DNA of 8,197 bases from an uncultured Clostridia bacterium (GTDB lineage: Bacteria > Bacillota > Clostridia > Oscillospirales > CAG-272), in contig CAMGGT010000022.1 of the NCBI GenBank assembly GCA_946055715.1, positions 1 through 8,197 on the forward strand, in the 5' to 3' direction. Below the pieces are notes generated by a model that was not told the DNA's origin, ran no database searches, and saw only the letters and a program-made list of their open reading frames with translations. This document shows, one piece after another, positions 1 to 5,809 of this stretch. Position 1 is the first letter of the stretch, and the number at the start of each line of letters is the position of its first letter. The position numbers and the translations under genes were made by a program.

Positions 1-70
1 CGAAACATCACGCCGAAGGCGCATCACTTTCCGCTTGCGGAAAACATCACTCGCCACAGGCGAACATCAC
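1..70. repeat. Array of short hairpins joined by an ACATCAC heptamer
   Basis: The heptamer ACATCAC (GCATCAC once) occurs at 5-11, 21-27, 44-50 and 64-70. Each gap is a perfect small inverted repeat with its own sequence: GCC-GAA-GGC (12-20), TTTCCG-CTTG-CGGAAA (28-43) and TCGCC-ACA-GGCGA (51-63). The linker is constant while stem sequence and length vary, and pairing is kept. The array runs off the left edge, where the bases before the first heptamer may be the end of another stem. It is not a CRISPR array. Confidence 0.65.
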
Positions 71-82
71 TGTTCAACCGCC

Positions 83-140
83 CCTCCCCTACCGCGAAAA
101 AGCAACAACGAAGCGGCGGGAGGATGATATCCTCCCCTAC
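83..140. repeat. Pair of 10-base direct repeats
   Basis: CCTCCCCTAC occurs at 83-92 and again at 131-140, 48 bases apart. The second copy overlaps the right arm of the palindrome at 118-136. The pair could flank an inserted repeat element or be a duplicated module. Confidence 0.45.
118..136. repeat. REP-like palindrome
   Basis: GGGAGGAT (118-125) and ATCCTCCC (129-136) form a perfect 8-bp stem with a 3-base loop. The right flank continues into CCTCCCCTAC (131-140), which also occurs at 83-92. From memory, palindromes of this composition are dispersed between genes in clostridial genomes; copy number cannot be judged from this window. Confidence 0.5.
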
Positions 141-191
141 GGAGCATGACAGATCGGCGGACCTTTTTCGTTTTCTCCAAAAACATTCTTT

Positions 192-218
192 TCACTTCGC
201 CGTCAGGCGAAATTCCAT
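192..218 (-). other. Eight-codon ORF (MEFRLTAK) behind a strong ribosome site
   Basis: ATG at 216-218 runs to TGA at 192-194 and encodes MEFRLTAK. It follows AAGGAGGT with ideal spacing. Its coding bases contain a 6-bp hairpin, arms 196-201 and 206-211 with a GTCA loop, that resembles one unit of the array at 1-70 (both contain TTCGCCTG on the minus strand). It could be a leader peptide, a relic of a gene start, or part of a repeated non-coding element. Translation is unproven. Confidence 0.3.
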
Positions 219-227
219 GCCGCAGGT

Positions 228-235
228 ACCTCCTT
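228..235 (-). promoter_or_regulatory. Orphan strong ribosome-binding site
   Basis: AAGGAGGT on the minus strand is almost the full anti-SD complement. It stands 9 bases before an ATG (216-218) that opens only an 8-codon frame. No ordinary gene follows. Confidence 0.5.
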
Positions 236-271
236 CCTTGTCTGCTTTCGGCAAACAGCCAAAGAACGAAC

Positions 272-314
272 AAGAGCAAGAACGAAAGGTCGAACACCTT
301 TTGTTCTTGCTCTT
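272..314 (-). terminator. Likely terminator of the opp operon, possibly bidirectional
   Basis: Arms 272-283 and 303-314 pair over 12 bp. The stem continues through one G-T pair (284 with 302) and six further pairs (285-290 with 296-301), leaving a 5-base loop, so it is a near-continuous 19-bp stem. It begins 41 bases after the last operon stop. On the minus strand the following bases are T-rich but interrupted. On the plus strand the run TTTTGTTT follows, which is a better U-tract, so it may also stop transcription arriving from the left. Confidence 0.75.
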
Positions 315-326
315 TTGTTTGCCGCC

Positions 327-342
327 GCGGGCACATGCCCGC
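327..342 (-). repeat. Short GC-rich hairpin after the last gene
   Basis: GCGGGC (327-332) and GCCCGC (337-342) form a 6-bp stem with a 4-base loop, 13 bases after the stop of the small membrane protein. It precedes the longer terminator-like stem and may assist it or protect the mRNA end. Confidence 0.5.
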
Positions 343-355
343 AGACAGCAGAATG

Positions 356-769
356 TTACAGATAGAAAAGCAGAAGGAAGACAACGGCAAAGATCAGATA
401 CACGCCGCCTGCAAGATACAGGTAGGCATATCCCGGCTTCTCTTTTCGCTTTTCGTTCTTTTCCGCGACATAGTCGGGGTAAGACTTCTTGGCAAGTGTA
501 CTCGGCTGAAAGATGGTGCGGAAGAAAAGGCCGATGGAAAAGGCCATTCCGTCAAATGTCCCTTGCCTTGTACACCATGTGAGCACCCCCGAAAGAACAA
601 GCGTCAATCCGGGGATGGTGAACGCGTCTGCCAGATAGCGAAAAAGGTCTTTTCCCTCGTATACCTCTGTGAAGAACCCGCGCGACAGCAAAGACAACAG
701 GGCCAGCGCGCCTCCGATAACAAAGGAAACCGAGAAACGGATGAGAAACCGCTTTTTGCTCTCGCTCAA
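356..769 (-). CDS. Small multi-pass membrane protein, DUF3899-like, last gene of the opp operon
   Basis: A 137-residue protein of unknown function. I choose the TTG at 767-769: it shares TTGA with the oppF stop and has AAGGAGGAG 8 bases upstream. A longer reading from the GTG at 812-814 would give 152 residues but has no ribosome site. Hydrophobic segments lie at about 9-28, 50-66, 72-87 and 114-137. Between the third and fourth is a charged loop around KKSYPDYVAEKNEKRKEK (94-111), and the protein ends in a very hydrophobic tail. The layout 'IPGLTLVLSG...W...GxFDG' followed by a 'YxDYVxEKxxKRK' loop and a final helix resembles, from memory, the DUF3899 family of Bacillota membrane proteins; this match is not tested. 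Tight coupling to oppF suggests a helper role in the transporter, but no enzymatic motif is seen. Confidence 0.82.
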   Translation of the reverse strand: MSESKKRFLIRFSVSFVIGGALALLSLLSRGFFTEVYEGKDLFRYLADAFTIPGLTLVLSGVLTWCTRQGTFDGMAFSIGLFFRTIFQPSTLAKKSYPDYVAEKNEKRKEKPGYAYLYLAGGVYLIFAVVFLLLFYL

Positions 770-2073
770 AGGCCCAGCTCCTCCTTGTATTTTTGCTCTT
801 CGGGTGTGTTGCACCAGACGAAATGTCCGGGGATGATCTCTCTCATCGAGGGCTTCTCCACCGAGTAGTCATGCTCGCGCAGCGGCTCGTAGATGATGCG
901 CTTTCTCTTCTTTTCATACTCCGGGTCGGGGAGCGGAATAGCAGAGAGGAGTGAGCGCGTATAGGGATGAAGCGGGTGGCGGAACAGCTCGTCGGAAGTG
1001 GCGAGTTCCACCATTTTACCATAGTACATGACCCCGATGCGGTCAGAGAAATACTTTACGACCGAGAGGTCATGCGCGATGAACAGGATGGTCAGACCCA
1101 TCTTGTGCCGCAGATCATCCAGCAGGTTGATGACCTGTGCCTGCACCGAAACATCCAAGGCGCTGACGGGTTCGTCTGCGATGATGAGTTCGGGTTGCAT
1201 GATCACAGAGCGGGCGACCCCGATCCTCTGTCTCTGTCCACCCGAAAACTCGTGCGGATAGCGTCCCGCATGCTCGGGAACAAGGCCAACGGTGTCCAGT
1301 ACCTCATAGACTTTTTCGCTGATATAGCTCTTGTCTTTGACGCCCTGGATCACAAGTCCTTCAGAGATGATCTCCTGTACCGTCATGCGCGGGTCAAGCG
1401 AGGCAATGGGGTCCTGGAAGATCATCTGGATCTGCGTTACAAGCTTATGACGGTGCAGCTCTTTCAGCGCGTTGTCATACTCTTCTTTGGCTTTGGCCTG
1501 CTGTTCGGCGGGCAATGTTGTAAGCGCTTTTTCGTAGGCCGCTTTCAACTCTTGTGTCTTGTCTTTGAGATACTTCTTTTCGCAGTCGCGGTGATCGCTG
1601 CGTGCCGCCTTGATCTTGGCCTTTTCCTGTGCGACGCGCTCGCGCAGTTCTGCCTTGCACTGCTTGATCTTTGCCTCTTTTTCGCTGTCAGCTCCGGCGT
1701 TGATCTCTGCGATCTTTGCGTCTGCCTCTTCGCGAAGCCGCTTGATCTCCTGCCGATATTCAAGCGTGCCTGCGGCAATACGGCGGCCTTTGAAATAGAT
1801 GCTGCCGCCCGTGATGTCATACAGTTTGATGATGGAGCGGCCGGTCGTGGTCTTTCCGCAGCCGGATTCTCCCACAAGTCCAAAGACTTCTCCGCGCTTG
1901 ACATCAAACGATACATCATCAACCGCCTTCAAGTGCCCGAAATGTTGAGAAAGATGCTCAACGCGCAGGAGGACTTCGCCTTTGGCGGGATTGCCCTTCA
2001 GTGCCGCCGTCTCTTCTTTTGAAGTCGCGGTTTCGGGTGTGAAGGTCTCTTCAGTTGTTCTCTTCTCCGGCAT
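766..2073 (-). CDS. oppF: Oligopeptide ABC transporter ATP-binding protein OppF with charged helical insert
   Basis: Second ATPase subunit, 435 residues against about 310-330 usually. It starts at the ATG 2071-2073 inside the oppD 3' end (23-base overlap); AAAGGAG lies 11 bases upstream (2085-2091). There is a polar N-terminal extension of about 33 residues before the ATPase fold. Motifs: Walker [10 protein letters not shown] (68-76), Q-loop MIFQDP with Q220, signature FSGGQ (276-280), Walker B LIIADEP (296-302; D300 and E301), D-loop SALD (304-307) and H334. The Walker A to Q-loop gap is stretched by a segment at about 105-208 that is very rich in Lys, Glu, Ala, Arg and Gln and looks like a coiled-coil hairpin. 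The C-terminal region has [12 protein letters not shown] (369-380) and then a 'KRKRIIYEP...PGHFVW' tail that, from memory, resembles clostridial OppF/DppF. It lacks the cysteine cluster found in many family members. It forms the motor heterodimer with OppD, and both ATP sites look catalytically complete. Confidence 0.95.
   Translation of the reverse strand: MPEKRTTEETFTPETATSKEETAALKGNPAKGEVLLRVEHLSQHFGHLKAVDDVSFDVKRGEVFGLVGESGCGKTTTGRSIIKLYDITGGSIYFKGRRIAAGTLEYRQEIKRLREEADAKIAEINAGADSEKEAKIKQCKAELRERVAQEKAKIKAARSDHRDCEKKYLKDKTQELKAAYEKALTTLPAEQQAKAKEEYDNALKELHRHKLVTQIQMIFQDPIASLDPRMTVQEIISEGLVIQGVKDKSYISEKVYEVLDTVGLVPEHAGRYPHEFSGGQRQRIGVARSVIMQPELIIADEPVSALDVSVQAQVINLLDDLRHKMGLTILFIAHDLSVVKYFSDRIGVMYYGKMVELATSDELFRHPLHPYTRSLLSAIPLPDPEYEKKRKRIIYEPLREHDYSVEKPSMREIIPGHFVWCNTPEEQKYKEELGL
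778..786 (-). promoter_or_regulatory. Ribosome-binding site deciding a TTG start
   Basis: AAGGAGGAG on the minus strand, near-perfect anti-SD pairing, lies inside the 3' end of oppF and 8 bases before a TTG at 767-769. The alternative upstream GTG at 812-814 has no such site before it. Confidence 0.8.
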
Positions 2074-4243
2074 CTTCCTGCTTGCTCCTTTCTTTCATTC
2101 TGGCGATTCTTTCGGTGACGATCGTCGGAGGAGTGACCTTGGGTGCATCCGGATGGAGCAACCATGTTGCGGCAAAATGGGTGTCGCTGATGCGGAACAT
2201 GGGCGGCTCCTGTTCAAAGTCGATCTTCATGGCATACCGGTTGCGGTCTGCAAATGCATCGCCCTTGGGAGGATAGATCATGTTCGGAGGCGTACCGGGG
2301 ATGGCTTCCAGCCGTTCATTGGTGTCAAGGTCGGGCATTGAAGAAAGCAACGCCCATGTGTACGGGTGCGCGGGAGAATAGAACACCTCGTTGGAAGTGC
2401 CGTATTCCACGATCTTGCCCGCATACATAACGGCAATCTTGTCTGCCATGTTGGCCACGACGCCCAGGTCATGGGTAATGAAAATGATGGACAGGTGGCG
2501 CTCGGCTTTCAGCCGATTGATCAGCTCAAGGATCTGTGACTGAATGGTCACATCAAGTGCCGTGGTCGGCTCGTCACAAATCAGCATACCCGGGTCTGCG
2601 GCGAGGGCAATGGCAATGACGATCCTCTGCCGCATACCGCCGGAAAACTCAAAAGGATACTGGCGATACCGTTTTCTCGGTTCGGGGATGCCGACTTCAT
2701 CCATGAGTTTCAGCGCCCGCTGCTTTGCCATGCGGCGGGTCAGATGGTTGACAACGCCCGATGCATTCTCTTTGAGGTAATCGATGATGGCGATGGCCTC
2801 TTTGCGGAAATCACGATTGGGGCTTGCCTGCAGAACATCCCCATAGTGTGCAAGCAACCGTTTGCACAAGCCGACGATATTCTCCCGCGCGAGATCCATG
2901 TCCACAAGGGCGGGCGGCATGGGCGTCCAGTCGGGGCGACGACCCTTCTTTTCGGTATAGCGGTCGAACTTTGCCTGTTCTTTGGCCGCGCGTTTTCTTT
3001 CGGTGATGTTCTTTTTGGTGCCGCCGAAATACACCGTGATCGCGTCCTTCAAGCTTGACGAGAAGGTCATGGCAATGCTGTCCGAATGAATCTCCAGCGG
3101 GTCTACCGAGGTGCGCACCGCATCGCCCAGTTGGGCACGGATCGCCCTGGCACGGTCGCGGTCATCATCTGTTTCGGACATGTTGCCAAAGAAATCGATG
3201 GCTGCATTCAGCTTTGCGCAAACCATTTGCTTTGCCCCATCATGGATCTGGGCAGAATAGCGCAGAGAGGCCTCCACATAGTCGATGAAATGCAACATAA
3301 AATGCTCATCGAGATACTCGTGAAGCACCCGATTCAACTCGTGCACCGGAAGGTCGGGCAACGGCTGGCCGGAAAAAGTGAGATAATAGCCCTGCGAGAA
3401 GAAATTGGGCTCTTCTTTTGCCACTGCGGCTTCCAAAATGCCCTTGATGCGCCCCAGAGACACGCAGATCTCACCATACTCTTTGGTTTTCGCGGCGGTG
3501 TGTGCCGCGGCCTTCACCCGTGCTGCCTCGGCGCGCAACGTCTCGGCATCCTCGTCAGACACCACATAGGGATGGATCGCCTTGACAGCGATGTTCATCT
3601 CCTCGCGGAGACGACGCACCGGGTTCTCAAATGCGTTTTTCTCAATGAGAAACAGGATATTCTCCAGCTCGGCGATCGTCTCGTTTGCCGCATCGCGTGC
3701 GGTATTGAATGCCTTTTCGAGGGCGATGTGCTTGAATTCGAATTTGTCGAAATCCTCGCACATTTTGGTCAGTTCTTTTGCCTTTTCGGGATCTCCCTCG
3801 GCGCTGACCCTCACCATGGTCTGGTTGAGCCTGCGCAACAGCGTATTGAAAGCATCGCGGCTGGCGCGCTGTCTGGCACGCCCTTTCAGGAGCATGGCCT
3901 CGGTCAGCTGTTTGCCGATGCGCATGATCGGGTTCAGGGAAGAAAGCGGATCCTGGAAGATCATCGCGATCTTGTCCCCGCGGATCTTGTAATACTCATT
4001 TTCTGAGATCTTCAGCAGATCCATGCCGTCATAGAGGATCTCACCGCCCTCTACGATGGAATTTCCGGCCAGAATGCCGAGGATGGCCTTTGAGGTCACA
4101 GACTTACCGGAGCCGGACTCGCCGACGATTGCAAGAGTCTCGCCTGTTTCCAGGTCAAAGTTGATCCCACGCACCGCCTGGACCTTTCCGCCCGGGGTTC
4201 TGAAGGAAATTCTGAGGTTTTTAACTTCAAGTTTCTTTGCCAT
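2051..4243 (-). CDS. oppD: Oligopeptide ABC transporter ATP-binding protein OppD with about 370-residue insert
   Basis: ATPase subunit of the importer. It has 730 residues, about twice the usual 330-350. All nucleotide-site motifs are intact: Walker A GESGSGKS (41-48), Q-loop MIFQDP with Q97, signature FSGGM (533-537), Walker B LICDEP (554-559; D557 and E558), D-loop TALD (561-564) and switch histidine H591. The Q-loop and signature, normally about 80 residues apart, are here about 435 apart. The insert (about 122-500) lies in the helical subdomain and looks mostly alpha-helical and charged, with a more hydrophobic middle around 280-330. The C-terminal oligopeptide-transporter region is present (HPYTWALLSSMPD at 626-638, PGTPPNM at 649-655), but the four cysteines usual there are replaced by D662, N668, D675 and T693. 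The gene ends 23 bases inside oppF. OppD pairs with OppF; the intact motifs argue for an active enzyme rather than a broken one. Confidence 0.95.
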   Translation of the reverse strand: MAKKLEVKNLRISFRTPGGKVQAVRGINFDLETGETLAIVGESGSGKSVTSKAILGILAGNSIVEGGEILYDGMDLLKISENEYYKIRGDKIAMIFQDPLSSLNPIMRIGKQLTEAMLLKGRARQRASRDAFNTLLRRLNQTMVRVSAEGDPEKAKELTKMCEDFDKFEFKHIALEKAFNTARDAANETIAELENILFLIEKNAFENPVRRLREEMNIAVKAIHPYVVSDEDAETLRAEAARVKAAAHTAAKTKEYGEICVSLGRIKGILEAAVAKEEPNFFSQGYYLTFSGQPLPDLPVHELNRVLHEYLDEHFMLHFIDYVEASLRYSAQIHDGAKQMVCAKLNAAIDFFGNMSETDDDRDRARAIRAQLGDAVRTSVDPLEIHSDSIAMTFSSSLKDAITVYFGGTKKNITERKRAAKEQAKFDRYTEKKGRRPDWTPMPPALVDMDLARENIVGLCKRLLAHYGDVLQASPNRDFRKEAIAIIDYLKENASGVVNHLTRRMAKQRALKLMDEVGIPEPRKRYRQYPFEFSGGMRQRIVIAIALAADPGMLICDEPTTALDVTIQSQILELINRLKAERHLSIIFITHDLGVVANMADKIAVMYAGKIVEYGTSNEVFYSPAHPYTWALLSSMPDLDTNERLEAIPGTPPNMIYPPKGDAFADRNRYAMKIDFEQEPPMFRISDTHFAATWLLHPDAPKVTPPTIVTERIARMKERSKQEDAGEENN

Positions 4244-4246
4244 GTC

Positions 4247-5809
4247 TTACTCCTCCACACCGCGTAGTGACGGATTAAAGGCGTCGCGGAGTCCGTTTCC
4301 GAACAGGTTGAAACTGATTTCCAGAAGCGCAATGAACAGCGCGGGGAACAGAACAACATGCGGTGCCGTCGTCATGCACGCCTGACCTGTCGACAGCATC
4401 GAACCGACAGACGACATGGTGGTACTGTCCAGATTGATGATTCCGAGGTAGCTCAGTGATGTCTCGGAGAAGATAACGCCGGGAATCACGAGAATAGAGC
4501 CCGTGATGATGGTTCCCAAGCTGTTGGGGAAAATGTGTTTGAACATGATGCGGGCGTCCCGTGCGCCAAGCGTTCGTGCCGCCAACACATACTCCTGGTT
4601 TTTGAAGCGGTAGAACTGCATGCGCACGCGGCTTGCCATCCCGATCCACCCTGTCAGCACAAAGGCGAAGAGCAATGCCGGTATGATACCGACTTTGCTT
4701 GCGAGGTGGAGGTTGAACAATACCGTCACGACCATAAAAGGTACACCCGAAAGAACGTCGGAAACACGCTCCATGATCATATCGGCGGCGCCGCCATAGT
4801 ACCCTTCGATCGCGCCGTAGATCGCGCCGATGAACAGGTTGATGACCGAGACCACAATGGCCAGCATAAAACTGAAGCGAGCACCTTCCGCCAACCGCGT
4901 GAAGATATCAAATCCGCGCTCGTTGGTGCCGAAAATGAAGCTCGGCTCGAAGCCGTATCGATAGCAGAACATATTGTACGAGTCGACTCTCACCACATAG
5001 TTATACCCTGAAGAGGCCGTACCCGTGCGCTTTGCATAACGGTAAGCACCGGCAGTGTTGCCCGAGTTGTATGGGTCAGATGCAAGACGCATCGTGCTGG
5101 TATAGTTGTCTGTGCCGTTTGTTTTGTAAGCCGGATCATAATTGCCGTCTGCATCGTATTTTGCATTTCCCTTCTGATCGCTGACATACCAGATGTCCGG
5201 GTTGTTCTTCGTTGCGGGCGCTTTTGATTCGTCCACGTAAGGAAGAATGACCTGGATCTGATGTTCGTCCTGCCATGCCTGCAACGCATCATAATCTGCC
5301 TGCGTCAGGGTCATGATCTGGGTCTTGAGGGAAGTATATGTGTCTACACGCACGGTGTAAAGTACAGACTGCTTTCCCAGTTGCTCTGTGGTGCGCTCTG
5401 CCAGTACTTTTGTGATGATATCTTTGTTTCTTTCGATCTCCATAGCGAGGTAAATATCATACCGGTTTTTGGAGATCTCTTGCTTCTTTGTGCCGTCCCA
5501 GAAGCCCGTGCCCGGGCTGAACAGCCGCGGCGCCATAAACTGGTAATTGACGATGGATACATCCGTCTGATACGCTTCGGTATACGTATCATGCCCGAAG
5601 AAGGGGCCCACCACGGCAAACAAAAGCAAGATCAGAATGATGATGCCGGCAACCACCGATGCCTTATTGCGGCAGAAACGGCGGAACGCATCGCGGAGAT
5701 AGCCGACCGGTTTGGTGTCGAACTTCACATCCTTGATGGCGCGTTCTTCGCCGACGAGGGCAAATTTTTCACGCGGAATATCGCGATACAATGCAAATTG
5801 ATCGTTCAT
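4247..5809 (-). CDS. oppC: Oligopeptide ABC transporter permease OppC with large extracytoplasmic insert
   Basis: Second channel subunit. It has 520 residues, against about 300 for well-studied OppC/DppC proteins. I use the ATG at 5807-5809, which overlaps the oppB TGA; a GTG one codon earlier would add one residue. There is an N-terminal cytoplasmic tail of about 50 residues, helix 1 at about 51-69, then an extended outer segment to about 290. The core permease domain follows with helices near 311-335, 353-370, 374-396, 432-452 and 482-504. The coupling loop is EYVLAARTLGA...HIFPN (about 406-429), and the C-terminus 'NLFGNGLRDAFNPSLRG' is typical. The family motif around 'LGTDxxGRD' reads FGTNERGFDIF (293-303). 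The outer insert is polar and rich in Tyr, Asp and Asn, with no added hydrophobic helices, so it should sit outside the membrane, where it could contact OppA. Three bases separate its stop from oppD, and its last codons hold the oppD ribosome site. Confidence 0.94.
   Translation of the reverse strand: MNDQFALYRDIPREKFALVGEERAIKDVKFDTKPVGYLRDAFRRFCRNKASVVAGIIILILLLFAVVGPFFGHDTYTEAYQTDVSIVNYQFMAPRLFSPGTGFWDGTKKQEISKNRYDIYLAMEIERNKDIITKVLAERTTEQLGKQSVLYTVRVDTYTSLKTQIMTLTQADYDALQAWQDEHQIQVILPYVDESKAPATKNNPDIWYVSDQKGNAKYDADGNYDPAYKTNGTDNYTSTMRLASDPYNSGNTAGAYRYAKRTGTASSGYNYVVRVDSYNMFCYRYGFEPSFIFGTNERGFDIFTRLAEGARFSFMLAIVVSVINLFIGAIYGAIEGYYGGAADMIMERVSDVLSGVPFMVVTVLFNLHLASKVGIIPALLFAFVLTGWIGMASRVRMQFYRFKNQEYVLAARTLGARDARIMFKHIFPNSLGTIITGSILVIPGVIFSETSLSYLGIINLDSTTMSSVGSMLSTGQACMTTAPHVVLFPALFIALLEISFNLFGNGLRDAFNPSLRGVEE
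4250..4256 (-). promoter_or_regulatory. Ribosome-binding site of oppD inside the end of oppC
   Basis: GGAGGAG on the minus strand is formed by the last two glutamate codons of oppC and the preceding base context. It sits 6 bases before the oppD ATG (4241-4243), which points to translation of oppD coupled to oppC. Confidence 0.75.

Larger units (their letters stand above)
1..271. other. Gene-free intergenic stretch made of small palindromes and repeats
   Basis: No convincing protein gene is present. Open frames here run through palindromes and overlap the terminator, and none has a family signature. The stretch holds a heptamer/hairpin array (1-70), a REP-like palindrome (118-136), a 10-base direct repeat (83-92 and 131-140) and a tiny ORF with its ribosome site (192-235). 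It also has an imperfect stem around 244-265. It looks like a repeat island between transcription units; the neighbouring unit lies outside the window. Confidence 0.6.

Noticed and set aside
1..70. CRISPR array
   Set aside because: The constant unit is only 7 bases and the intervening segments are 9-16 base palindromes, not unique spacers. No cas gene is present.
67..390. 107-residue minus-strand open frame in the left intergenic region
   Set aside because: It overlaps the end of the membrane protein gene, runs through both terminator hairpins and the palindrome, has no ribosome site and no recognisable composition of a real protein.
124..868. Plus-strand open frames over the left intergenic region, the small membrane gene and the oppF end
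   Set aside because: They are antisense to well-supported genes, cross the terminator stem, and encode Arg/Gln/Lys-rich sequence without family motifs.
967..2022. 351-residue plus-strand open frame antisense to oppF
   Set aside because: The opposite strand encodes a complete set of ABC ATPase motifs. The antisense product has no recognisable domain and is explained by codon bias.
2744..3880. OppD insert as a mobile element, intein or assembly chimera
   Set aside because: No intein end motifs (Cys/Ser start, His-Asn end), no direct or inverted repeats at the borders, and the frame and base composition continue smoothly into family sequence on both sides.
3086..4006. 306-residue plus-strand open frame antisense to the oppD insert
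   Set aside because: I considered whether the oppD insert might hide a gene on the other strand. The antisense product is His/Cys/Leu-rich without motifs or a good ribosome site, and the oppD frame is continuous through the insert.
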